64,000 bases of DNA from an uncultured Bacteroidaceae bacterium (GTDB lineage Bacteria; Bacteroidota; Bacteroidia; Bacteroidales; Bacteroidaceae). Location: NCBI GenBank assembly GCA_905234605.1, contig CAJOIE010000004.1, positions 62,001 to 126,000 on the forward strand, given 5' to 3'. Under the pieces are notes generated by a model. The model was not told where the DNA came from. It was given only the letters and a program-made list of their open reading frames with translations, and searched no databases. Every line of letters starts with the position of its first letter. Within the stretch, counting starts at the first letter, position 1. Below, piece by piece: positions 57,025 through 64,000 of this stretch. Position numbers and translations under genes: made by a program.

Positions 57025-59066
57025 CGCTACGGCGCGCCCTCACCGTCGTGCTCCTGGCAGCTGTGGCCGTTGCGGCAGCTGCGCAGGCCGACGGTGATGG
57101 CGCGTGGCGTGATTTCCTCACTCTGGTGGCCGACGGCACCACGGCAGCCGGTGCCGATGTGGACGACAGCCAGTTGGCTGAGCTCCTGTGGCTACGCGAC
57201 CATCCCTCCGACATCAACACCATCACCAAGCGGCAGCTGCTGGCGTTTCCTTTCCTGAGTGAGCAGCAGGCCGACGACATCCTCGCCTACAGGACCCTGA
57301 ACGGACCTCTGCGCTCGCTTGCCGAGCTGAGGCTCGTGCGGAGCCTGGGCACCGACGAGAGGCGATGGCTGTCGTTCTTTGTCTATGCCAGTCCCGCCGT
57401 GACAGCTGCCACGGCGCAGCAGCGTGAGGGGCGGAAGCTACGCTCGCAGCTGACCACACGTGTGGACGTGCCCCTCTACGAGCGTGCCGGATGGCCGTGG
57501 GGGAGGGGCATTGCCCATCGCTGGGCGTGGCAGGGTGAGGTGGCAAGGCACGTGACCGTGGGTCTGCGTGGGGAGAAAGATGCAGGCGAGCCCATCTTCG
57601 ACGGCCGGCAGCCGCTGTGGGACTCCATGGGCGGATATGTGCAGCTCTCCGACCTGGGAGCCGTGGGCACGGCCATCGTGGGCGATTTCCGTGCCGGCTT
57701 CGGCGAAGGGCTGGTCATGGGCTCGGCATTCAGCATCGGCAAGCAGTCCACGGCACTATGGCGCAATGCCGGCGGGCTCAGGCCGCAACGCTCCCACGAT
57801 GAGATGGCCTACATGCGCGGCGTAGCCCTTGAGCTGCTGCCCGCGCGCCGCGTGAGCCTCACGCTGATGGCATCGCACCGTCGGGTCGACGCCACGCTCA
57901 GCGGCGACACCGCCATCGTCACACTCGTGCGCACGGGGCTGCACCGCACCGACTCGGAGCGTGCACGCCGCAACAACGTCAGCGTGCAGACAGCGGCCAT
58001 GCATCTGGCATTCACATCGGGAGCAGTGTGGGCAGGAGCCACGGCATCCCTGGACCACTACAGCCTCCCACTCGTGCGCACGGCACCCCTCTACCGCTCT
58101 ATATACCCCGAGGGCACCACCTTCGGAGCCGTGTCGGCCGACTATGGCTACCGACGCTCCCCGCTGTGCCTAAGCGGAGAGCTGGCACGAAGCATCGCCG
58201 CGTCCAACAACGGCTGGGCTGCACTCCACAAGGCTGCCTACCGCTTCGATGCAGCCACGCAGGTGGCCGTCATACACCGGTTCTATTCATATCGCTACTA
58301 TGCCGTACACGCATCGGCTTTCGGCGAAGGCTCCACGGTGCAGAACGAGAACGGCCTCTGCATCATGCTCACGGCCGACCGTGTGGGCCCGCTCGCCATG
58401 GCGGCCTACGCCGACTGGTTCCGCTCGCCGTGGCCACGCTACTCCATGAGTCGCAGTTCCGACGGATGGGAGGCCATGCTCCAGCTCTCCCACCATCCGT
58501 CGCGGCACACCGACGTGACACTGCGCTACGCCGTCAAGAGCAAAGAACAGAGCGACCGCCGCCACTACAGCCACTATCTGCGTGCCACACTGCGCCACAC
58601 ACCATCGCAGGCATGGACGGCCACCAGCCACGCGCTGCTACACTGCTATGCCGAGCCGGCCACGGCCACACTGCCTGCCACCGAGGCATGGGGCATGGCC
58701 ATCGTGCCACGGCTGCGCTATGCGCCGGCAGCATCGAAGCTACGTCTCGACGTGATGGCAGCACTCTTCGCAGCACCGGCCTACACGGCCCGCCTGTACA
58801 CCTATGAGCCTGCCGTCAGCGAGGCTTTCGGCCTGACAGCACTCTATGGCCGCGGACAGCGTCTGGCTGCCACGGCGTCATGGCGGTGCAGCCTGCGCCG
58901 CCAGCCGCAAGGCACGGCAGGGCACGCCTCTCTGCCACAGCTGCTGATGCAGGCCAAGCTCGGCATCACGCACTACAACGACCGCGATGCCATCTCGTCA
59001 TCATTCCTGCGCATAGACAGCTCATGGCGCACCGACATCTCACTCCTGGCGCGCATCACATGGTGA
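57021..59066 (+). CDS. Helix-hairpin-helix protein with outer-membrane barrel
   Basis: 681 residues. Signal peptide 1-21 (TVVLLAAVAVAAAAQA). A ComEA-like helix-hairpin-helix region spans about 64-106 (DINTITKRQLLAFPFLSEQQ, then DDILAYR and LAELRLV). From about residue 135 to the end the sequence is strand-rich with many Arg, Tyr and Trp, including GDFRAGFGEGLVMGSAFSIG, and ends RTDISLLARITW, an aromatic C-terminus expected of a barrel. This arrangement occurs in many Bacteroidetes but has no assigned role. Although HhH motifs usually bind DNA, the export signal argues for another function or for extracellular DNA. It is translationally coupled to the LRR protein (ATGA). Confidence 0.75.
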   Translation: MTLRRALTVVLLAAVAVAAAAQADGDGAWRDFLTLVADGTTAAGADVDDSQLAELLWLRDHPSDINTITKRQLLAFPFLSEQQADDILAYRTLNGPLRSLAELRLVRSLGTDERRWLSFFVYASPAVTAATAQQREGRKLRSQLTTRVDVPLYERAGWPWGRGIAHRWAWQGEVARHVTVGLRGEKDAGEPIFDGRQPLWDSMGGYVQLSDLGAVGTAIVGDFRAGFGEGLVMGSAFSIGKQSTALWRNAGGLRPQRSHDEMAYMRGVALELLPARRVSLTLMASHRRVDATLSGDTAIVTLVRTGLHRTDSERARRNNVSVQTAAMHLAFTSGAVWAGATASLDHYSLPLVRTAPLYRSIYPEGTTFGAVSADYGYRRSPLCLSGELARSIAASNNGWAALHKAAYRFDAATQVAVIHRFYSYRYYAVHASAFGEGSTVQNENGLCIMLTADRVGPLAMAAYADWFRSPWPRYSMSRSSDGWEAMLQLSHHPSRHTDVTLRYAVKSKEQSDRRHYSHYLRATLRHTPSQAWTATSHALLHCYAEPATATLPATEAWGMAIVPRLRYAPAASKLRLDVMAALFAAPAYTARLYTYEPAVSEAFGLTALYGRGQRLAATASWRCSLRRQPQGTAGHASLPQLLMQAKLGITHYNDRDAISSSFLRIDSSWRTDISLLARITW

Positions 59067-59067
59067 A

Positions 59068-59176
59068 CACCCTGCACCCTGTTTGCCATCACCCTGCACC
59101 CTGTTTGTCATCACCCTGCACCCTGTTTGTCATCACCCTGCACCCTGTTTGTCATCACCCTGCACCCTCTATCCAT
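59068..59176. repeat. Five tandem 22-bp repeats, CACCCTGCACCCTGTTTG(T/C)CAT
   Basis: Units begin at 59068, 59090, 59112, 59134 and 59156; units 2-4 are identical, the first differs by one base and the last is degenerate. The array starts 1 bp after the preceding stop codon. The core CACCCTGCAC is shared with the array at 35693. There are no unique spacers, so it is not a CRISPR. Confidence 0.9.
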
Positions 59177-59195
59177 GCACAAAATGGGCAAAAGC

Positions 59196-59227
59196 TTTGG
59201 CATGTGTGAGATAATTTGCATCTTTGC
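59196..59227 (+). promoter_or_regulatory. Predicted promoter for the 157-residue protein
   Basis: TTTG at 59196-59199, exactly 19 bp, then CATCTTTGC at 59219-59227 (first base off consensus). Start near 59234, coinciding with a short stem ACCCT / AGGGT (59232-59251). Confidence 0.6.
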
Positions 59228-59319
59228 GCTAACCCTTGGTCGCAACAGGGTAGGAATGCCGCTGCCTGCATCAAGGGCAGACCGCTGACACACACACTAT
59301 TATCTCAATACCCAATGCT

Positions 59320-59793
59320 ATGAAAAAGCTTGTCATCTTCGCTATCTGCGCCTTCTTCGGTGCACTCGATCTCGCTGCACAGTCCGGCATGAGCTCCGAG
59401 GCTCTGCGCTTCCGCAACGCCATGGAACAGTTCCTCAAGGAGGAAGGCTTCACTGTGACTATCGACAACGACGACAACTCCCTCAACTGGAAGAAGGAGG
59501 GCAACCGCTACTGGATTACCGTGGAGGATGCCGAGGCTCCCTTCTATCTTGAGCTCCATCGTGCAGGCTTCAGCACCTCCGACGTGAACACACGCGTGCT
59601 GGGCGAGGCATGCAACCATGCCGCTGCCAACAAGCGCTGCGGCAAGGCCTACTACGGCTCAACGTCGTGCTCCTTCACCGCCGAATACTACTGCGTGGAC
59701 ATCAACCAGTTCCGCAAGACATTCTATAAGTACATGCGCGTGGTGGACTCCACACGAGAGGCTACCGTAGACTACTACAACGAGCACAAGTAA
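59320..59793 (+). CDS. Small secreted protein of unknown function
   Basis: 157 residues. Signal peptide 1-20 (MKKLVIFAICAFFGALDLAA). The mature part begins with a helix (SSEALRFRNAMEQFLKEEGF), then strands with alternating charge (FTVTIDNDDNSLNWKKEGN, RYWITVEDAEAPFYLELHR), then a helix with several cysteines (EACNHAAANKRC, STSCSF, YYC), and a C-terminal helix. The layout is reminiscent of YbjN-like or type III chaperone-like alpha-beta folds, but no family can be assigned with confidence. Own promoter upstream and terminator-like stem downstream, so probably a single-gene unit. Confidence 0.7.
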   Translation: MKKLVIFAICAFFGALDLAAQSGMSSEALRFRNAMEQFLKEEGFTVTIDNDDNSLNWKKEGNRYWITVEDAEAPFYLELHRAGFSTSDVNTRVLGEACNHAAANKRCGKAYYGSTSCSFTAEYYCVDINQFRKTFYKYMRVVDSTREATVDYYNEHK

Positions 59794-59852
59794 ACACCGC
59801 GTCAGGCTGCCGCAACGGCCACGCAAGGCAGCACCCGCGGGCATGCCGCACA

Positions 59853-59886
59853 GCAGGGGAGTGAGCAACAGAGCACACTCCCCTGC
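59853..59886 (+). terminator. Perfect 11-bp hairpin after the small secreted protein
   Basis: GCAGGGGAGTG (59853-59863) and CACTCCCCTGC (59876-59886) around a 12-nt loop, 59 bp after the stop. Followed by GCTTATATA rather than a T-run. The remaining part of the 293-bp spacer 59794-60086 holds the promoter of the next gene. Confidence 0.65.
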
Positions 59887-60017
59887 GCTTATATATGCAC
59901 ACACAAACACCTGTGCAGCCACGCCACAGCACCACATGAAGCACTCTTCAGGCTGCCGCGGCAGCTATGTGCGGGAAAGTTCCATGGCGGCCTCAACAGC
60001 AAATAAAGCACATTTTT

Positions 60018-60049
60018 GTTGGTGTTCGTGCTCAAATGGATAACTTTGC
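60018..60049 (+). promoter_or_regulatory. Predicted promoter of the PEGA gene cluster
   Basis: GTTG at 60018-60021, 19 bp, then TAACTTTGC at 60041-60049. A TTTG at 60015-60018 would give 22-bp spacing. Start near 60056, which rules out translation from the upstream in-frame ATGs at 59967 and 60036. Confidence 0.65.
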
Positions 60050-60086
60050 ACCCATTATAGTACGTATTGACAACATATTAAGAAGA

Positions 60087-61670
60087 ATGGAAACCGCAGA
60101 TATGAGTAAGTGGTCACGCTCATGGTATGGCCTGTGTGGGCTTATGCTGGTGGCACTCATGGCACTCGCTCAGAGAGCAGACGCACAGATGTTCGTGGAG
60201 CCAGGCTCCTTCCTCGCACACTCCACCAAGGAGACCACGGCCCACCTGCCAGAGAACAAGCGCATGGACGACAACGCACAGATATGCGCCATCATCAAGA
60301 TAACCACCATGGAGAAAGGCTTCGAGTTCAGCGGAGGCACACTCGGCGTGGTGGGACAGCCGCGCTACCTCACCGGCGAGGTGTGGATATGGGTCGAGCC
60401 AGGAGCACGCTTCGTAGACATACGTCATTCGCAGTTCGGAAAGCTCAATTACCAGTTCCCCGAGGAGATAGAGGCAGGCAGGGTCTACGAGATGCGCCTT
60501 AACCCAGGCACCGGACGCTACGTCAATATCACCAGCTCAGGAGCGGCCAACGCAGAAGTGGTGGTTGACGGCGTCAACATAGGACGCACCCCTATCAACA
60601 ACTACTACCTCAGCTACGGCCGACGCGTCATACACGCACAGGCCAACCGCTATGAGGCCGACACACTCTACACCGTGACACGTGGCGACGGCATGCTGCA
60701 TCTCGACCTGGCCATGGTGGACCAGACCAAGTTCTTCGGACGCGTCAACGTGAGCGTCGACGGCAATGCCGACATCTACTTCCAAGGCAAGAAGGTGGGC
60801 ACAGGAACGTGGAGAACCGAACTGCGCGAAGGCACCTACGACATCGTGACAAAGAAGATCGACTGCGCCGACGCCACCACACAAATCAACGTCGTGGCAC
60901 AGCGAACACAGAATGTCACGGCTAATGCACCCGTGCCATACACCGGCACACTGGTGCTCTTCATGCGGCCAGCTCGCGTTGACGCACGTCTCGACGGCAA
61001 GACTGAAGTCAATGTCAACGAGCCACTTGTGCTGCCCATAGGCACACGGCGCATCGAGTTCTCGCGCAAAGGTTACGTGTCGCAGGAAGTGGCATTCAAC
61101 ATCAAACGCAATGAGGTGCTCAACGACTCCGTCACACTCGAGAAAATATCCTACCTCAAGCCAAAGGCTTTCTACTTCGGCGTTGGCTACACACTGTCAA
61201 GCCTACCAGGGCTCACCGCCACCATAGGCGGCATATACAAGCGGCACGACCTCTCGGCATCCTACACGCTGGGCCTCGGTGCGTCCGACAACGTATACTG
61301 GTACAATGCATCCGACGGCACACTGGCATCGGCACTCAACTACAAGAGGAGCTCATGGGGCTTCCGCTATGGCTACCAGATAGGCCTGCTGCCGCGACTC
61401 GGCTTCACGCCACAGGTGGGCTTCACACATGCCACCCTGTCAGGCTCCCTGCAGACAGGCTCAGGCAACTATGGCAACGCAGCGGCAGCCAACATACTCA
61501 CAGTCGGAGTGAAGATACTCGCCGTGCCTGTTAACCACCTCTACCTCTACGTCGCGCCTGAGTATGGCATGGGCATGAGCAAGGATGAGGCATACGAGAG
61601 AGTGGCCAACAACGCAGGCTTCAGCATCGGAGGCTTCAGCGTCACACTGGGTGCCCACGTCAATTTCTGA
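60087..61670 (+). CDS. PEGA-domain protein with C-terminal outer-membrane barrel
   Basis: 527 residues from ATG 60087; ATG 60102 (MSKWSRSWYGLC) is an equally possible start. The frame extends further upstream, but the promoter lies within that stretch. A signal anchor or peptide (about 12-33, GLCGLMLVALMALAQRADA) is followed by a beta domain (40-145) and PEGA-like repeats (about 150-345: AEVVVDGVNIGRTPINNYYL; GRVNVSVDGNADIYFQGKKV at 218; DARLDGKTEVNVNEPLVLPI). From about residue 356 (FYFGVGYTLSSLPGLTATIG) the sequence is a barrel ending GGFSVTLGAHVNF. PEGA domains are linked to surface-layer or envelope binding. It heads a probable operon with the next two genes. Confidence 0.8.
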   Translation: METADMSKWSRSWYGLCGLMLVALMALAQRADAQMFVEPGSFLAHSTKETTAHLPENKRMDDNAQICAIIKITTMEKGFEFSGGTLGVVGQPRYLTGEVWIWVEPGARFVDIRHSQFGKLNYQFPEEIEAGRVYEMRLNPGTGRYVNITSSGAANAEVVVDGVNIGRTPINNYYLSYGRRVIHAQANRYEADTLYTVTRGDGMLHLDLAMVDQTKFFGRVNVSVDGNADIYFQGKKVGTGTWRTELREGTYDIVTKKIDCADATTQINVVAQRTQNVTANAPVPYTGTLVLFMRPARVDARLDGKTEVNVNEPLVLPIGTRRIEFSRKGYVSQEVAFNIKRNEVLNDSVTLEKISYLKPKAFYFGVGYTLSSLPGLTATIGGIYKRHDLSASYTLGLGASDNVYWYNASDGTLASALNYKRSSWGFRYGYQIGLLPRLGFTPQVGFTHATLSGSLQTGSGNYGNAAAANILTVGVKILAVPVNHLYLYVAPEYGMGMSKDEAYERVANNAGFSIGGFSVTLGAHVNF

Positions 61671-61726
61671 CAGCTGCAACGCATGGCACAACAACATAGC
61701 ATTCCAAGAACATCGCAATCAGCATA

Positions 61727-63067
61727 ATGCATACACACATATACAGGCATATCCTCTCGACACTTGCCGCCTTAGCCCTGCTCACGGCATGCACTGGCGA
61801 CACACCTTCCATCGACAGCGTACACCCAGGGCATGTGCTCATAGAGATAGACCAGGCCGAATATAAGCTGAACAAGGCGGAAGGAGCAGCGGCAACCATA
61901 ACCGTTAAATCCACAGGACGCTGGAAGATAGTCTGCGAGTCAAACGACGACTCGGCGTTCACACTGTCGAAGAAAGAAGGCGATGGCGATGCCACCGTCA
62001 CCGTGAGTGCCAAGGCAAACACGCGCACAGCGGAGCGGCAGGCCAAGTACTTCATACAAGAACTGCGGACAGGATACAAACGCCGCTTCACCGTCACGCA
62101 GGCTGCAGGCGACGTGACACTGACCCTCGTGTACGAAGGCATCGACAACGGGACTGTTACCTTCAGCGGCAACGGCACTTTCGAGCGTGCCAAGATAATA
62201 GTCAAATCCAATGTGAAGAGCACGGTAGAAATACTGGAAGAGGACAAGGCATGGTTCCGCGTGACAAAGACGGAGCTGAACAGCTATTGGTCGACAGGCG
62301 ATGCCTTCGAAATAGCAACCAACGACCGTGAGATACCTATAACCACCGACCAGACCGGCACAGTGATTGTCACGGCAGGGTCGGGCTCAGCCCAGCAGCA
62401 GGCACGCATCAACGTTGTGCGCAAGGCCATAGACCCAAGTATCACCATAGGACCCAACTACGACGGAGTCTCATACGACGGAGGAACGCTGACATTCAAC
62501 GTCACCGCCAATGCCCCTTGGAAGGCCACGGCACTCACCAGCACATGGCTCAACTTCAAGCCCAACACTATCCCGACCGGCACTGGCGATGCCAAGATAA
62601 ACATCGTCGTGGAGGCTAACACGGACACCGTCGCGAGAGAGACAGAGGTGCGCGTGGAGGTAACGCAGAACGCAACCATCTTTGCCACCGCCACCATACG
62701 GCAACAGGCTGCCACCCTGCCCACGCTGTCGGCCCACTCCATAGTGGATGCCACGCGCACGACTGTAACACTGCGCTACACTACTACCAGCACAACATTC
62801 CCCGTGACCAGGACATGGCTGTCGTATACACCTGTGGACAACGAGAACGACGAGCCTGCCGCTACCATCAAGCTTGCCACCCGCGCGGCGAGCAACCCCA
62901 AGGCTGAAGACATAACCATCACTCTGACAAACCTGGAGACCGGCACATGGTACTACGCCGTCCTGCACACCCAGAACGAAGTGGGTATAGTCGACTCCGA
63001 GCCTTTCTGGTTCCGCACACTCTCGGCACCCGACCATGGCGACAATCCACTGCCAGACCAGCCATAA
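61727..63067 (+). CDS. BACON-domain lipoprotein
   Basis: 446 residues. Lipobox C22 (LSTLAALALLTAC). A BACON-type immunoglobulin-like domain at about 50-125 (AATITVKSTGRWKIVCES, ending RRFTVTQAA), a divergent middle domain (130-230) and a second BACON at about 245-326 (GGTLTFNVTANAPWKATA, WLNF, VTQNATIFATATIRQQA). The C-terminal 110 residues look fibronectin type III-like (VDATRTTVTLRYTTTS, LETGTWYYAVLHTQN). BACON domains are common on Bacteroidales surface glycan-binding lipoproteins, where they act as spacers. 56 bp after the PEGA gene and without its own promoter box. Confidence 0.82.
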   Translation: MHTHIYRHILSTLAALALLTACTGDTPSIDSVHPGHVLIEIDQAEYKLNKAEGAAATITVKSTGRWKIVCESNDDSAFTLSKKEGDGDATVTVSAKANTRTAERQAKYFIQELRTGYKRRFTVTQAAGDVTLTLVYEGIDNGTVTFSGNGTFERAKIIVKSNVKSTVEILEEDKAWFRVTKTELNSYWSTGDAFEIATNDREIPITTDQTGTVIVTAGSGSAQQQARINVVRKAIDPSITIGPNYDGVSYDGGTLTFNVTANAPWKATALTSTWLNFKPNTIPTGTGDAKINIVVEANTDTVARETEVRVEVTQNATIFATATIRQQAATLPTLSAHSIVDATRTTVTLRYTTTSTTFPVTRTWLSYTPVDNENDEPAATIKLATRAASNPKAEDITITLTNLETGTWYYAVLHTQNEVGIVDSEPFWFRTLSAPDHGDNPLPDQP

Positions 63068-63169
63068 GGCAGCAGTACACACCGTGCCGGCAGGCTGCAA
63101 CATGCAACCTTTGCCACCAGCCACAACCACACTTCAGACCAGCATACACAGATTACCACAACGAGAGCC

Positions 63170-64000
63170 ATGCGTACACTATACATACTTCTCCTCTCGC
63201 TCTGCTCCATAGGAATGATGGCGCAGTCGCGCGCCGACATGAAGCGCATTGAGGAAATCAAGCGTGCCCGTGACCGCTATGTCATCGGCGAAGGCTATGC
63301 CAAGGATCAGGAGTCGGCCGACCAGATTGCGGTCAGCCAGCTGCTCCAGAGCATCTCCACCAATGTGGAGGCCGACATGAAGCTCAACATGAACCAGGAA
63401 CAGCTCGGGCAGGATGCCAGCTCCGTGGCCGAGACGCAGAACCGTGTGCGCATCAAGAGCTACGGCAAGCTTGTGGGCAGTGAGAGCGTCGTCGTGCGCG
63501 ACCGCAACGGCGAGTTCTACGTGCTACGCTACATTGAGCAGGCCAAGCTCGACGAGATGTACAAGAAACGTGAGGCCAAGGCCGTGGCACTGTGCCGCGA
63601 TGGCGAGAAGGCTGTCATGAAAGGCAGCATCGGCGATGCCCTCAAGTATTACTACCACAGCCTGTGTCTCCTCCGCTCACTGCCCAACAGCAGCGATGTG
63701 AACTATATGCAGGAGGGCAACATGCAGAAGTACCTCGTCGCACAGATTACCACCCTGTTCAGAGGCATTCAGACACAGCTCGGAGAGCAACAGGGCAATC
63801 AGGTGCAAGTGCTGTTCACCTACGACGGCAAGCCACTGAAGAACAACTTCGACTTCACCTTCTTCAACGGACAGCTGCCAAACAAGTATACCGCCAAGGA
63901 CGGTGTGGCCAGCATCACCGTGCCGGCCTCCTACACCGAGGAACGTCTCCATCTGCGCTACGAATATGAGTATGCCGACCAGGCCCAGCTTGATGATGAG
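63170..64000 (+). CDS. Secreted LPP20-like protein (3' end outside window)
   Basis: 277 codons are open without a stop from ATG 63170 to the window edge. Signal peptide about 1-19 (MRTLYILLLSLCSIGMMAQ), no lipobox. Residues 20-130 resemble LPP20-type envelope proteins: KRARDRYVIGEGYAKDQESA, DQIAVSQLLQSISTNVEADM, then SSVAETQNRVRIKSY and YVLRYIEQAKLDEMYKKR. A helical part (GDALKYYYHSLCLLRSLP) and a beta domain (VQVLFTYDGKPLKNNFDF) follow. A weak box AACCTTTGC at 63106-63114 could be a promoter, but the 102-bp gap also permits cotranscription with the BACON gene. The total length cannot be judged. Confidence 0.75.
   Translation, partial: MRTLYILLLSLCSIGMMAQSRADMKRIEEIKRARDRYVIGEGYAKDQESADQIAVSQLLQSISTNVEADMKLNMNQEQLGQDASSVAETQNRVRIKSYGKLVGSESVVVRDRNGEFYVLRYIEQAKLDEMYKKREAKAVALCRDGEKAVMKGSIGDALKYYYHSLCLLRSLPNSSDVNYMQEGNMQKYLVAQITTLFRGIQTQLGEQQGNQVQVLFTYDGKPLKNNFDFTFFNGQLPNKYTAKDGVASITVPASYTEERLHLRYEYEYADQAQLDDE

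Noticed and set aside
59068..59176. Possible CRISPR array
   Set aside because: The 22-bp units are directly adjacent with no unique spacers, and there are no cas genes in the window.
59967..60086. N-terminal extension of the PEGA protein from ATG 59967 or 60036
   Set aside because: A promoter-like pair at 60018-60049 overlaps this stretch, and the signal peptide starts only after 60087.

Overview
The window comes from the chromosome of a GC-rich member of the Bacteroidota, most likely order Bacteroidales and perhaps Prevotellaceae-like. I cannot fix the genus. The evidence is the gene order rpsU, tyrosine recombinase, hpf, tRNAs, tuf, tRNA-Trp, secE, nusG, rplKAJL, rpoBC; repeated -7 boxes of the form TAnnTTTGC, some with TTTG about 19 bp upstream; start codons that mostly lack a Shine-Dalgarno sequence; Mfa/FimA-type fimbrillins; BspA-type leucine-rich repeats; DUF4956, BACON and PEGA proteins; and C-terminal tails like those of type IX secretion cargo.

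Layout. 1-3.4 kb: four close plus-strand genes for a DUF4956 membrane protein, a DUF2490 outer-membrane protein, a very small cargo-like protein and a Cthe_2159-type beta-helix protein. 3.7-6.2 kb: a minus-strand secreted family 2 glycoside hydrolase, divergent from two paralogous lipoproteins, the second fused to a barrel (6.6-8.1 kb). 8.4-11.1 kb: an LptF/LptG-type permease overlapping ribBA. 11.4-35.7 kb: a fimbrial operon of a DUF3868/OmpA-like/DUF3575 protein, a DUF5119 lipoprotein, four fimbrillins, one divergent lipoprotein and a 15-kb gene for a secreted protein of about 5,000 residues. 36-50.7 kb: the conserved translation and transcription block (rpsU to rpoC), with three tRNAs. 50.9-59.1 kb: a 2,041-residue BspA-like LRR surface protein translationally coupled to a helix-hairpin-helix outer-membrane protein. 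59.3-64 kb: a small secreted protein, then a PEGA/barrel protein, a BACON lipoprotein and the start of an LPP20-like protein that runs off the window.

How the parts fit. The fimbrial operon has one visible promoter (11354-11385), two ATGA overlaps and gaps mostly under 130 bp. The giant adhesin-like gene therefore probably shares the transcript and may act with the fimbriae as a tip or surface adhesin. This association is the most interesting feature. Five lipoproteins in the operon share a TR(S/A) motif 28-33 residues after the lipidated cysteine, as expected for fimbrillins matured by an arginine-specific protease.

Noncoding structure. Several intergenic regions carry short tandem repeats with a 22-23 bp (or 44 bp) period and otherwise different sequences. 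Two promoters in the rpsU-tuf block have perfect or near-perfect inverted repeats overlapping the -7 box. hpf has a full Shine-Dalgarno sequence, unlike its neighbours. A G10 tract lies upstream of a lipoprotein promoter. No CRISPR array, insertion sequence, prophage or recognisable defence gene was seen. Except for the GH2 gene, all genes called are on the plus strand.
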